Shown: positions 17,361 through 25,965 of the stretch, piece by piece
Layout: every line of letters starts with the position of its first letter
Numbering within the stretch: position 1 is the stretch's first letter
Source: Povalibacter uvarum
GTDB taxonomy: Bacteria > Pseudomonadota > Gammaproteobacteria > Steroidobacterales > Steroidobacteraceae
DNA length: 64,000 nt
Reading direction: 5' to 3'
Assembly: GCF_014202975.1 (NCBI RefSeq)
Contig: NZ_JACHHZ010000006.1
Location: forward strand, 310,001 to 374,000
Position numbers and translations under genes: made by a program
Notes under the pieces: model-generated
The model's input: only the letters and a program-made list of their open reading frames with translations
Database searches by the model: none
What the model was told of the DNA's origin: nothing

Positions 17361-17993
17361 TCAACGACGCGTGTCGAACGCCATGCGCAGTGCAAGCAGC
17401 CCCAGCACCGTGCCCATGAACCAGCGCTGGATGCGACTCCACAACGGGCGAGTCGCAAGGAAGCTCGCGAAGCTTCCGGCAGTGAAGATGATCGCGGTGT
17501 TCACCGTGACGCTGATACAGATCTGCGTCAGCCCGAGCTGCAGGCTCTGCAGTAGCACACTGCCGCGCTCCGGGTCGACGAACTGCGGGAACAGCGACAG
17601 ATACAGCATCGCGATCTTCGGATTGAGCAGGCTCGTCAGCAATCCCATTCCGAACAGGCGATGAGGCGGATCGATGTCGAGCGCACGCGGCTGAAACGGC
17701 GACGCGCCGCCGGGGCGCAAAGCGTTCCACGCCAGATATCCCAGATACGCCGCACCTGCGAGACGCAGCGCGTCGTACGCATAAGGAACCGCGGCGAACA
17801 GAGCAGTAATGCCGAACGCCGCGAGCAAAACGTAGACGGCGAATCCGGCCGCGATGCCCCCGAGCGAAATCATCCCCGCCTGCCGGCCCTGGCAGATCGA
17901 TCTCGACACCAGGTACGCCATGTTGGGGCCCGGCGTGATCACCATGGCGAAGGCGACCGCCGCGAAGGCGAGGAACGTCGTGACGGAAATCAT
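17361..17993 (-). CDS. LysE/RhtB-family amino-acid exporter
   Basis: An inner-membrane efflux permease of about 210 residues with six hydrophobic segments. It contains the family marker ITPGPNMAYLVSRSICQGR near the N-terminus and the second-half motif LLNPKIAMLYLSLFPQFVDP. Substrates of relatives are homoserine, threonine, leucine or lysine; none can be assigned here. The ATG at 17993 overlaps the TGA of the glutaredoxin gene as ATGA, which argues for it over the GTG at 18002, since the only Shine-Dalgarno (GGAGG) is one base from that GTG. Translational coupling to the glutaredoxin gene is likely. Confidence 0.92.
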   Translation of the reverse strand: MISVTTFLAFAAVAFAMVITPGPNMAYLVSRSICQGRQAGMISLGGIAAGFAVYVLLAAFGITALFAAVPYAYDALRLAGAAYLGYLAWNALRPGGASPFQPRALDIDPPHRLFGMGLLTSLLNPKIAMLYLSLFPQFVDPERGSVLLQSLQLGLTQICISVTVNTAIIFTAGSFASFLATRPLWSRIQRWFMGTVLGLLALRMAFDTRR

Positions 17994-18316
17994 CCCTCCC
18001 ACGCCTCCAATATTTCCCCCTTGTCGAATCCGTGAACGACCGTCCCCCGTATATCGATCACAGGGACGCCGTTGCCGCCGAGGGCTTCGTAGCGTTCACG
18101 GCCCTCGTCGGACTTCTCGATGTCATATTCCTTGTAAGGAATGCCCTTGTCCTCGAAGAGCTCGCGGGTCTTGGCGCAGTAGCCGCACCAGGAGGTGGAA
18201 TAGAGGATCACTTCGCCGCTGCCGGTGACTGCGGGGGTGCCGTCGAAGAACCGGTCGATCCGATCCCAGTTGAGCCACAACCCGAGGGCCAGCAACCCGA
18301 TGATTATGTTTCTCAT
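17990..18316 (-). CDS. Membrane-anchored glutaredoxin-like protein
   Basis: A 108-residue thiol-disulfide protein. Residues 3-15 (NIIIGLLALGLWL) form a short N-terminal membrane segment, and the glutaredoxin fold follows: VILYSTSWCGYCAKTRELFE with redox-active CGYC, and GVPVIDIRGTVVHGFD with the cis-Pro loop. It resembles membrane-tethered glutaredoxins such as those acting on extracytoplasmic substrates, but the topology is not proven. The start at 18316 is preferred over the upstream 18385 start because the latter adds 23 residues without function. It is first gene of the run grx - lysE - metzincin/OmpA - small membrane protein. Confidence 0.88.
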   Translation of the reverse strand: MRNIIIGLLALGLWLNWDRIDRFFDGTPAVTGSGEVILYSTSWCGYCAKTRELFEDKGIPYKEYDIEKSDEGRERYEALGGNGVPVIDIRGTVVHGFDKGEILEAWEG

Positions 18317-18445
18317 GTTGCGGATTGTATGTGTGCGCCGCGGCGACGACACGAGACATTGCGCAAACTCGCATGGATTCCGCAATGGCGGGCGGCGCTA
18401 TACTGACCGGGCCATCCCACATGGCATCCGGGAGTTCGCAAGGTA

Positions 18446-19171
18446 ATGCGTTCCTCGACCGCGAATCGCCGCGCATTGGCCTCCCTTTGGCTGTGTGCCT
18501 GCATACCTGCGGCCGCGACGGCGGGCGACTTCGGCGGCTCCATCGGCGTCACCAGCGATTATTTCTATCGCGGCGTTTCGCAAAGCCAGGGCAATCCGGC
18601 GCTGCAGGCCGACCTCCACTATCGGTCGGGCGGGTGGTCCGCCGGTGTCTGGAGCTCCCGGGCGGATATGGATCGTGACGAGGGCCCTGCGAGCGAAATC
18701 GATCTCTATATCCGACGCGACTGGACGCTCGGCAATAACTGGGATGTCGGCGTTGCACTGACTCACTACACGTACCCGGACGATCCGCGGACGTACAGCT
18801 ACGACTATGACGAAGTGATCGCGACCGCCGGGTATCGGTCCCGTCTTTTCGGAACCATCGCGTTCTCGCCGAACTACACGGGTCACGCCCAGGGGCGCTG
18901 GGCCTTCAATGAAAGTGCAACGTCATACGAGCTGACGGCAGTCCAGCCGCTGGCCGGGAAGCTGTCCGCCTCGGCGGGTCTCGGCTACTACGATTTGCCC
19001 GCGAGCCTCGACGCCAACTACTGGTTCTGGAACGTGGGAGTGGCCTGCTCTTTCGGTCGCGCCCTTCTCTCGGTGGCCTATATCGACACCGATCGGCCCC
19101 GCGAGAGTGGCTATGGGTACGAAACGGTCCCGGACGGCCAGTGGACCGGGTCGCTGGCCTGGCGGTTCTGA
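18446..19171 (+). CDS. TorF-family putative outer-membrane porin
   Basis: A 241-residue outer-membrane protein. After a signal peptide (cleavage near ATA-GDF) it shows the family opening FGGSIGVTSDYFYRGVSQSQG and LQADLHYRSGGWSAGVWSS, alternating beta strands, and a C-terminal WTGSLAWRF with terminal Phe, the outer-membrane assembly signal. The family occurs in many Proteobacteria; transport specificity is not established. AAGGTA lies just upstream of the ATG. It is divergent from the glutaredoxin operon and stands 49 bases before the ECF sigma gene, with no obvious functional link. Confidence 0.92.
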   Translation: MRSSTANRRALASLWLCACIPAAATAGDFGGSIGVTSDYFYRGVSQSQGNPALQADLHYRSGGWSAGVWSSRADMDRDEGPASEIDLYIRRDWTLGNNWDVGVALTHYTYPDDPRTYSYDYDEVIATAGYRSRLFGTIAFSPNYTGHAQGRWAFNESATSYELTAVQPLAGKLSASAGLGYYDLPASLDANYWFWNVGVACSFGRALLSVAYIDTDRPRESGYGYETVPDGQWTGSLAWRF

Positions 19172-19220
19172 CCGATTGAACCTGGCATGAGAAACGGCGT
19201 ACTCACCGACCGACATCATC

Positions 19221-19838
19221 ATGCCAACGAACCCGCCGACATTTCCCGTGCTGCACCCCACCGACCCCCAGGGACGCCCCGAATCGCGGTCGGGATCGTC
19301 GAATGAACGCGAACTGCGACTGCTGAAGCGAGTATCGCAGCAGGACCGCGACGCGTTTCGCGAGCTCTACTTCATCTATCACCGCCGGCTCAGCCGGTTC
19401 ATTTCGCGGCTGACGACGCGCCGCGATCTCGCCGACGAGATCATCAACGACACGCTCTGGACCGTGTGGAGGAAGGCCGGCGACTTCCGCGGCGCCTCGC
19501 AGGTCTCGACATGGATTCTCGGCATCGGCTATCGGCAGGCACTGACGGCCCTGCGGCGGGCGGGTGCGCATTCGACACTCGACGAAGCCGCGGGGCGCGA
19601 ATTTGCGGTCGCTGATGATCTCTACGCGGTCGACGAAACTCGCGACTGGCTCGATCGCGCCCTCGCGAGCCTGCCGATCGAACAACGCACGGTGATCGAG
19701 TTCACTTACTACCTGGGTCACTCCTGCGAAGAGATCGCCGTCATCATGGGTTGCCCGGTGAACACGGTGAAGACCCGCATGTTCTACGCCCGCCGCAAAC
19801 TCAAGGCGGCGCTTTCCCAACTTGCCAACGGAGCCTGA
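19221..19838 (+). CDS. ECF-type RNA polymerase sigma factor
   Basis: A 205-residue extracytoplasmic-function sigma factor. Region 2 (about 45-110) contains the helix pair DAFRELYFIYHRRLSRFI and the -10 recognising DLADEIINDTLWTVWRKAGDFRG. Region 4 (about 150-200) has LPIEQRTVIEFTYYLGHSCEEIA and a helix-turn-helix VNTVKTRMFYARRKLKAAL. The N-terminal 30 residues are Pro- and Ser-rich and of unknown role. It is followed 1 base later by a ZAS anti-sigma gene and then by a subtilase gene, all overlapping or abutting, so the three are expected to be co-expressed and probably autoregulated. Confidence 0.95.
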   Translation: MPTNPPTFPVLHPTDPQGRPESRSGSSNERELRLLKRVSQQDRDAFRELYFIYHRRLSRFISRLTTRRDLADEIINDTLWTVWRKAGDFRGASQVSTWILGIGYRQALTALRRAGAHSTLDEAAGREFAVADDLYAVDETRDWLDRALASLPIEQRTVIEFTYYLGHSCEEIAVIMGCPVNTVKTRMFYARRKLKAALSQLANGA

Positions 19839-19839
19839 C

Positions 19840-20499
19840 GTGCGGGACCAGTTCGAATCGCAGCATCGTGCACTGCACCGCGAGATCTGGAACCTGCTCC
19901 CGTGGCACGTGAACGGCACGCTGAACGAGCGACAGGCAAGTCGCGTCGAGAAGCATCTCGCTGAATGCGCCGAGTGCAGGTCGGAATACACCTCGCAGCA
20001 GGCGCTGCAACAGCATCTTCGCGAAGACGACAGCGTAGTGCAGACGCCGCACGCGTCGCTTCGCAAGCTGATGGCGCGAATCGAGCAGGACGATCAGGCG
20101 CCGGCCGATCGGGAGCCAGGTCAGTCCAGGCGCACCCGCTGGCTGGTGGCGGCAGTGGTCGTCCAGGCGGTCGGATTGATCACGCTTTCGGGCGTGATGA
20201 CGTGGAAGCTCCAGTCGGTTCGTTCCGAGCCCCGTTACGCCACTGTCTCATCCGCCGCCGTCCCGACTTCGAACGCAGTCGCCGCGCGAGTCGTGTTCTC
20301 GCCCTCGATGGCCACGGGTGATCTGGTCAGCTTGCTGCGAAGCATGGAAGCGCAGATCGTCGCCGGCCCGAGCGAAGCCGGTGTCTACACGCTGGCGTTC
20401 CCGGAAACGATGAGCGAACAGGATGTTGCCAATGCCGTTGCAGGATTGCGCGCTCGGGCCGATGTACGCTTCGCTGAAGTCGCCGTTGCGGATCCGTGA
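19840..20499 (+). CDS. ZAS-type transmembrane anti-sigma factor with propeptide-like periplasmic tail
   Basis: A 219-residue inner-membrane protein predicted to hold the adjacent sigma factor inactive. The cytosolic zinc anti-sigma motif is His39-x3-Cys43-x2-Cys46 (KHLAECAEC). One membrane helix lies at 101-123, and a periplasmic region at 124-219. The last 65 residues (LVSLLRSMEAQIVAGPSEAG, then VYTLAFPETMSEQDVANAVA, then GLRARADVRFAEV) have the pattern of inhibitor-I9/subtilase propeptides, including the terminal 'LRxxxxVxxAE'. GTG at 19840 is chosen because GGAG sits 6 bases upstream; TTG at 19822 is an alternative. It shares one base of its stop with the next ATG (TGATG). Confidence 0.85.
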   Translation: MRDQFESQHRALHREIWNLLPWHVNGTLNERQASRVEKHLAECAECRSEYTSQQALQQHLREDDSVVQTPHASLRKLMARIEQDDQAPADREPGQSRRTRWLVAAVVVQAVGLITLSGVMTWKLQSVRSEPRYATVSSAAVPTSNAVAARVVFSPSMATGDLVSLLRSMEAQIVAGPSEAGVYTLAFPETMSEQDVANAVAGLRARADVRFAEVAVADP

Positions 20500-21812
20500 T
20501 GCGTTCGCTCCTTATTCTGCTCGCAGCTCTCACGTGTGCCGCTTGCGCCAGCACCTCAGCGGTCGATGACCCGCTGCCCGTCGCCGCCCGCACTCATCCG
20601 GATGACTATGTCATCGTGACCGTTCGCAACGAAGGCGAACGAAGTTCCCCCCGCGCCGGATCGACTCCACGCGGCTACGACGGATCAGCGCAGTACTCGG
20701 TCGGCGCACAAGCGCGCAGCGCCATTGCTTCGATCGAGCGCCAGTACGGGTTGCATGAAGTTTCCGGATGGCCGATCGCGGAACTGAGCGTTCACTGTGT
20801 CGTTTTCCGGATTCCCGCCGGAGAAAGCGCAGCGCGGCTGCTTGCGAAACTCCGGAGCGACGAACGCGTCGAGTCCGCTCAGCCGCTGAACGTATTCGCA
20901 ACGCGAGCCGCGGCCTACAACGATCCGTACGGCGAACTGCAGGCGAATCTCGCGACGATGAACGTCGCCGCAGCGCATCGCTGGTCGCGGGGTGCGGGTG
21001 TTCATGTCGCCGTCATCGACACCGGCGTCGACAGCGATCATCCCGATCTCGTCGGCCGCATCGCCGACCGCCGCAACTTCGTCGACGAGGACGATGAAGC
21101 TTTCCGGCGCGATCGTCACGGCACCGCGGTCGCTGGCGTCATTGCAGCGGATTCCGGCAATCGCATCGGCATCGTCGGCATCGCGCCGGAGGCCCGGCTT
21201 CACATATACAAGTCGTGCTGGGAGCGCGAAGGATCTGGCGGTTCCGCCGCGTGCAATACGTTCACGCTCGCAAAAGGACTCGCCGCGGCGATCGATGCAC
21301 GCGTCCAGGTCGTGAACCTCAGTCTCGTCGGACCCGCGGATCCTCTCCTCACCCGGCTGGTCATGCGCGGTCAGGAACGAGGTCTGGTGTTCGTTGGCGC
21401 GGCACCCCCTGACTCGGGCCAGCAGGCATCGGCGGATGCATTCCCGGCCGACGTTGCAGGTGTGCTGAAAGTCGCAGCGAGCACGCAAGGCTTGTCGAAG
21501 CCTGGAGCGCTGCTCGCTCCAGGGACGGATGTGCTCACGCTGGCGCCCAAGGGACGGTACGACTTCATATCCGGCAATTCGCTTGCAACCGCAGGCGTCA
21601 CGGGCACGGTTGCGCTGTTGATGGCGCGGGATCGGCGCCTGCGATCCGATCGGCTTCAGCAATTGCTGAGCGTGTCACCACCAACGTCCTCAGGAGTCGA
21701 TGCGTGCGCCGCGCTCGCTTCGCTGCTTCACGAAGCGCCCTGCGCAATTGCGACTCCGCCAACTCCCGTAGCGGCAGAACCTGTTCAGTCGACCGGCTCT
21801 TCCACCCGGTGA
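20499..21812 (+). CDS. Exported subtilisin-family (S8) serine peptidase
   Basis: A 437-residue extracytoplasmic protease. A signal peptide with a Cys-rich end (LTCAACAS) suggests a lipoprotein, although the lipobox is not canonical. Residues about 72-132 are an I9-like propeptide ending LRSDERVESAQPL. The peptidase domain, about 150-380, has Asp174 (VIDTGVDSDHPDL), His207 (RHGTAVAGVIAA) and Ser361 (SGNSLATAGVTG, in place of the common GTSMAxP). All three catalytic residues are present. The ATG at 20499 overlaps the anti-sigma stop. The last 28 bases overlap the convergent TraB/GumN-like gene. It is probably either the output or the signal of the sigma/anti-sigma pair. Confidence 0.93.
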   Translation: MRSLLILLAALTCAACASTSAVDDPLPVAARTHPDDYVIVTVRNEGERSSPRAGSTPRGYDGSAQYSVGAQARSAIASIERQYGLHEVSGWPIAELSVHCVVFRIPAGESAARLLAKLRSDERVESAQPLNVFATRAAAYNDPYGELQANLATMNVAAAHRWSRGAGVHVAVIDTGVDSDHPDLVGRIADRRNFVDEDDEAFRRDRHGTAVAGVIAADSGNRIGIVGIAPEARLHIYKSCWEREGSGGSAACNTFTLAKGLAAAIDARVQVVNLSLVGPADPLLTRLVMRGQERGLVFVGAAPPDSGQQASADAFPADVAGVLKVAASTQGLSKPGALLAPGTDVLTLAPKGRYDFISGNSLATAGVTGTVALLMARDRRLRSDRLQQLLSVSPPTSSGVDACAALASLLHEAPCAIATPPTPVAAEPVQSTGSSTR

Positions 21813-22756
21813 CCCGCCGCTCGCAGGATCGACAACACGCCGTCTTCCTTCATCAGCATGTGCACTGGCAACGCTGCGAACGTGCGGCGATTGCGGATCA
21901 TTGCGCGCTCGATGACAGCCGCCAGGCGCGTGGTCTCCTGCCCGATCAGACGATCGACATCCTTGTCGCTCAGAAACGGCCAGCTGCGCGCGAGCGTTTC
22001 CGAATACGACTGATCGCTGCGTGCGAGCTGCCGCAGCATCTTCATGTCACCGTCGGCCCACGCTTCGGCGCGGCGCCGCGATTCCGTCATGTCCACATCC
22101 AGACGGTCCATCGTCTGCACGAGACAGCGTACGCCGGCCTCTCGTGCCGTGCGCTTTGAAACTTTCGTCACCGGAGACTCGACTTCGTACGATTGCGGCC
22201 TGATGGGCACATCATGCAATCGCGCGAGTCCGTAGATCGTGCGCCAGACCTCGTCGCTCGACGTCATGCCGTTGTGTTCGAAAGCGCTCATCTGCAACAG
22301 GTACGCCGCGGACGCCGGCAATAACTCGTCGGTCGGGATTCGAGGATCGATGTACCGGTCGCGCATCTTCGTCCAGCGGACGTAGACCTTGCGCGGCAGA
22401 TCCTCTTCGAGCGTCGTCGACGTGCGCTGCCACTCCTGCGAACCCATCCGCAGTGAAACTGTGTAGGCGCCCAGCACCTCATCGGCGCCGGCGATGGCTG
22501 CTTCCACCTCAGCCGAACGCCACCGCAGCTTCTGCGGCAAGGGCGATTGCGTCCCAAGAATCCACACGGTGTGCTCGCCGCTCGTCACCTGCCAGAGCCG
22601 CGGCCCCGGACGCTCCGCCGTTACTAGTACTTCCGCCGTAGGCGGCGGCTCGACGTTCACTGGCGAAGGCTCTGCGCACGCCACTCGAGCAGCAAAGCCT
22701 CCGGCCAGCAAGGCCGCGGAGCAAAGCAGGGAGAGATTCTTTCCGTGTTTTCGCAT
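21785..22756 (-). CDS. TraB/GumN-family protein with degenerate metal motif
   Basis: A 323-residue exported protein from the ATG at 22756: signal peptide MRKHGKNLSLLCSAALLAGG then FAARVACA. The family frame is clear from the opening RLWQVTSGEHTVWILGTQSPLP and the closing EDGVLSILRAAGHRVEEP. TraB/GumN/TIKI relatives bind metal through two GxxH motifs; here the first reads GTQS with no His and the second reads LPVH with no Gly. It may therefore be catalytically dead or use other residues. The N-terminal extension to 22864 is rejected, as it lies ahead of the signal peptide. It overlaps the subtilase gene tail-to-tail. Confidence 0.8.
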   Translation of the reverse strand: MRKHGKNLSLLCSAALLAGGFAARVACAEPSPVNVEPPPTAEVLVTAERPGPRLWQVTSGEHTVWILGTQSPLPQKLRWRSAEVEAAIAGADEVLGAYTVSLRMGSQEWQRTSTTLEEDLPRKVYVRWTKMRDRYIDPRIPTDELLPASAAYLLQMSAFEHNGMTSSDEVWRTIYGLARLHDVPIRPQSYEVESPVTKVSKRTAREAGVRCLVQTMDRLDVDMTESRRRAEAWADGDMKMLRQLARSDQSYSETLARSWPFLSDKDVDRLIGQETTRLAAVIERAMIRNRRTFAALPVHMLMKEDGVLSILRAAGHRVEEPVD

Positions 22757-22808
22757 CGGGCAACTATAGCGTGTCGTACGGGCTGATGACTCCGGGCAGC
22801 GCCGTGAC

Positions 22809-22822
22809 CTGACCAAAGTCAG
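22809..22822. promoter_or_regulatory. Small inverted repeat upstream of type I secretion operon
   Basis: CTGAC-CAAA-GTCAG, 60 bases before the ATG of the exporter ATPase gene and 53 bases from the start of the divergent TraB/GumN gene. It is a possible operator for either. Nothing in the window identifies the regulator. Confidence 0.3.
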
Positions 22823-22881
22823 CAGACGCTGTGAGCCGCCGGGCGAAAACTCCCTGCCATACAAGACGGGGAAACGAACTC

Positions 22882-24591
22882 ATGCGCTGGCTCTTCCTGA
22901 AACGCATCCGGCCCTTCGTGCTGCTCGCCGCTGTTGCGAGCCTGATATTGAACCTGGCGCTGCTGGTACCCGCGCTCTACATGATGCAGGTGTTCGATCG
23001 CGTATTCGCGAGCAGAAGCGTCGAAACGCTCGTCATGATCAGCGCTTTCGTCGCGCTCGCCCTGCTCCTGGGTTACTTCGCCGACACGGTGCGAACCCGC
23101 TCGCTGGCCTGGGCTGGCCGTTCGCTCGATCGTCAGCTCTCGCCCGCGGCACTCTCGAGCGCCTTGCGCACTGCGGCTTCATCGACGAACGGTCACTCGG
23201 GCGAAGCGCTGCGCGACATCTCGTTGCTGCGCAACTTTCTTGGCGGCACCGGCATCGTCGCGCTCTTCGATGCACCGTGGCTGCCCATCTATCTGCTCGT
23301 CATCGGGCTGATGCATCCAGTCCTTGGCGTGCTCGCCGCGTGCGGTGCGCTGGCGCTGGTCATCCTCGGATTCATCACGGAGAAGCTGACGCGCGAGCGG
23401 ACGGCGCAATCGCTGGAGCAATCCCGTGCGATCCAGCGTCATACGCAGTCACTTACACGAAGCGCCGAGTCGATCGCCGGCATGGGAATGGCGCGCGCCG
23501 CCATCGCTGGCTGGCAGCGTCGTCACGAGGCAATGCTCGAGACGCAGGCGCAGCTCAGCCGTTCGACGTCCCTGCTGGGCGCCGTTGCCCGCATGTCGCG
23601 CCAGGCGTTGCAGGTTCTGCTTCTCGGCGTCGGGGCGTGGCTCGTCATCGGCACGGAAGCATCCGCCGGCATCATGATCGCAGCGACTGTGCTGCTCGGA
23701 CGCGCACTACAACCGGTTGAGCAACTCATCTCCGGCTGGAGAGGCTTTCTCGAAGCCCGGGGCGCATGGACCCGGCTCACTGAGCCGCAAGCATCCGCTG
23801 ATCGCGATCCGTCGAACGTGAAGCTGCCCGCTCCCAGTGGCCGACTCGATCTCGAACGTGTGGTCTACACGCTGGCATCGAATCGCCCCGCACTCATCAA
23901 AGGCGTCGGCCTCTCGCTCATGCCCGGTGAAAGTCTCGGCATCATCGGCCCCAGTGCTTCGGGCAAGACGACGCTGATCCGACTGATGCTCGGCCTGCGC
24001 CAGCCGCAATCCGGCGTAGTCCGTCTCGATGGCGCGGATATCGCGCAGTGGGATCGCGACGCGCTCGGCGAGTACATCGGCTATCTGCCGCAGGATGTTG
24101 GCCTGTTCGCCGGCTCCGTCGCCGAGAACATCGCACGTCTCGGTGAAGTGAATTCCGACAAGGTCATCGAAGCCGCAAAGCTCGCTCACGCTCACGAAAT
24201 GATCCTGCGTCTGCCCAATGGGTACGACACGCAGATCGGCGAGCTCGGCGCAGTGCTTTCGGGCGGGCAGAGGCAACGCATCGCGCTGGCGCGTGCGCTC
24301 TACGGCCGCCCGAGGCTGGTCGTGCTCGATGAGCCCAACGCGAATCTCGATGCCGAAGGCGAAGCGGCGCTGCTCGCGGCGTTCGCGGACCTCAAGGCGC
24401 GCGGCATCACGCTCGTCATGGTCAGCCACCGCCCGGCACTCATGTCGCAGCTCGACAAGCTCGCACTCCTCAACGAGGGGGCCCTCGAGGCGTACGGCCT
24501 GACAGGCACCGTGCTGCCTCGCCTGCTCTCGCTGACGCCGCGCGTTCGCGTCGTCACCCCTGCTACTCCCGCAACGGAAGCCACCGCATGA
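22882..24591 (+). CDS. Type I secretion ABC permease/ATPase (PrtD/HlyB-like)
   Basis: The inner-membrane motor of a type I secretion system, 569 residues. An N-terminal six-helix exporter domain (about 1-300) lacks a C39 peptidase domain, as in PrtD/HasD-type transporters for RTX substrates. The nucleotide-binding domain has Walker A GPSASGKT (356-363), signature LSGGQRQRIALAR (from 459), and Walker B LVVLDEPNANLD followed by the switch His in VSHRPAL. I start at the ATG 22882, with GGGGA about 10 bases upstream, instead of the upstream in-frame 22831. It overlaps the adaptor gene by ATGA. No outer-membrane TolC gene is present nearby. Confidence 0.95.
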   Translation: MRWLFLKRIRPFVLLAAVASLILNLALLVPALYMMQVFDRVFASRSVETLVMISAFVALALLLGYFADTVRTRSLAWAGRSLDRQLSPAALSSALRTAASSTNGHSGEALRDISLLRNFLGGTGIVALFDAPWLPIYLLVIGLMHPVLGVLAACGALALVILGFITEKLTRERTAQSLEQSRAIQRHTQSLTRSAESIAGMGMARAAIAGWQRRHEAMLETQAQLSRSTSLLGAVARMSRQALQVLLLGVGAWLVIGTEASAGIMIAATVLLGRALQPVEQLISGWRGFLEARGAWTRLTEPQASADRDPSNVKLPAPSGRLDLERVVYTLASNRPALIKGVGLSLMPGESLGIIGPSASGKTTLIRLMLGLRQPQSGVVRLDGADIAQWDRDALGEYIGYLPQDVGLFAGSVAENIARLGEVNSDKVIEAAKLAHAHEMILRLPNGYDTQIGELGAVLSGGQRQRIALARALYGRPRLVVLDEPNANLDAEGEAALLAAFADLKARGITLVMVSHRPALMSQLDKLALLNEGALEAYGLTGTVLPRLLSLTPRVRVVTPATPATEATA

Positions 24592-25928
24592 AGACGTCGA
24601 AGGCCACTTCGTTCGAGCAGTTGCTCGACACGCCCGCAGCGGACTCCGGGGACCGCGGCGAACTTCGCGGGCTCACTCGTCGGGCGCTCGTTTCCGTCGC
24701 GACGATCGGCACCGTTGTCGGCATCTGGTGCTTCACCGCCCCGTTGTCGGGCGCCGTGATCGCACCGGCTCAGCTCAAGGTCGAGCTGAACCGCAAGACC
24801 GTGCAGCACCAGGAAGGCGGCATCGTTCGCGAAATCCTGGTGCGCGACGGTCAGAGTGTCCGGGCCGGCGATCCGCTGGTCGTCGTCGGTTCCGTTCGCA
24901 ACGACGCCGAACTCAGCCTGCTGAAGGACCAGTTGCTCGCCGAACAGATCCGCGCCGCTAGAGCTTCCACCGAGGCGTCGCTGCAGCCGCGCTTCGATCT
25001 GCCGACGCAACTCGTTCCGGCGAGCCGCGACAGCGAACACTTCCTGCGTGAGAGCGCTCTCTTCGCTGCACGCCAGCGCACGCTGAACGAACAATTGTTG
25101 TCCCTGCAGGAACAGGCCAACGAAGCGCGCAGCCAGGCCGACGGACTGAAGCTTCAGATCGATTCGGCCGAATCCGCCGCGTCGCTGGCGCATGAAGAGT
25201 TGCAGATCAACGAGAAGCTCGTGAGCGGCGGCTATGTGCAGAAAGCACGCGTTCTGCAGCTTCAGAGAACAGAAGCCGACTATCGCAGCCGCGTCGGCGA
25301 GAGCCGCAGCGAGCTCGCGCTCGCCCGCCAGCGCATGGGCGAGCTTCAGGCGCGGATGGCGCAGGCTCGAAATCAGTACCAGCAGGTTGCCACCGACGAG
25401 CTGCGCGAAGCATCGGCCCGCATCCGCGAGATCGAGGAGCGTCTGCGTCCATCACGCGACCAGGTGGAGCGACAGATGGTTCGCGCCCCGGTGGACGGCG
25501 AAGTCATGGCATTGCGAGTCGCTGCGGTAGGAGAAGTCATCGGACCGCGCGAAGCAATCCTCGACATTCTCCCGACGAACGAGAAACTCGTCGTCGAAGC
25601 ACGCGTGCGACCGCAGGACATCAATCACGTGTTCACGGACTCAGCCGCGGAAGTTCGTATCGCCGCTTTCGATGCGAACACCGCGCCGCCGCTGCCTGCC
25701 CGCGTTTCCTTCGTATCACCGGATCGCGTGAGCCACCCGGAGACCGGCGAGTCCTGGTTCGTCGCGACCATCGAAGTCGACGCGACCCCGCTGCGCGAGC
25801 ATCCCGAGTTTCGCCTGCGCGCCGGCATGCCCGCCGAAGTTTTCGTGACGACGCCGGAACGGACCCTGTTTGCCTATCTCGCGAAGCCGTTCACGACCTT
25901 CGCGAATCGCGCCATGCGCGAACCGTGA
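24588..25928 (+). CDS. Type I secretion membrane-fusion adaptor (HlyD/PrtE-like)
   Basis: A 446-residue periplasmic adaptor linking the ABC exporter to an outer-membrane TolC channel. There is a cytosolic N-terminus of about 25 residues, then one membrane helix (ALVSVATIGTVVGIWCF). A lipoyl/barrel-sandwich half follows (KTVQHQEGGIVREILVRDGQ SVRAGDPLV), and a long coiled-coil hairpin (about 150-280, rich in heptads such as LQEQANEARSQADGLKLQID). It closes with the second barrel half, RAPVDGEVMALRVAAVGEVI, and a beta-barrel C-terminus with VRPQDINHVF. The start codon overlaps the exporter stop. It is 37 bases ahead of the RTX gene, which is the evident substrate. Confidence 0.95.
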   Translation: MKTSKATSFEQLLDTPAADSGDRGELRGLTRRALVSVATIGTVVGIWCFTAPLSGAVIAPAQLKVELNRKTVQHQEGGIVREILVRDGQSVRAGDPLVVVGSVRNDAELSLLKDQLLAEQIRAARASTEASLQPRFDLPTQLVPASRDSEHFLRESALFAARQRTLNEQLLSLQEQANEARSQADGLKLQIDSAESAASLAHEELQINEKLVSGGYVQKARVLQLQRTEADYRSRVGESRSELALARQRMGELQARMAQARNQYQQVATDELREASARIREIEERLRPSRDQVERQMVRAPVDGEVMALRVAAVGEVIGPREAILDILPTNEKLVVEARVRPQDINHVFTDSAAEVRIAAFDANTAPPLPARVSFVSPDRVSHPETGESWFVATIEVDATPLREHPEFRLRAGMPAEVFVTTPERTLFAYLAKPFTTFANRAMREP

Positions 25929-25965
25929 CTTTCCACGACCCTCGTTTCATCACCAGGAGCAATCG

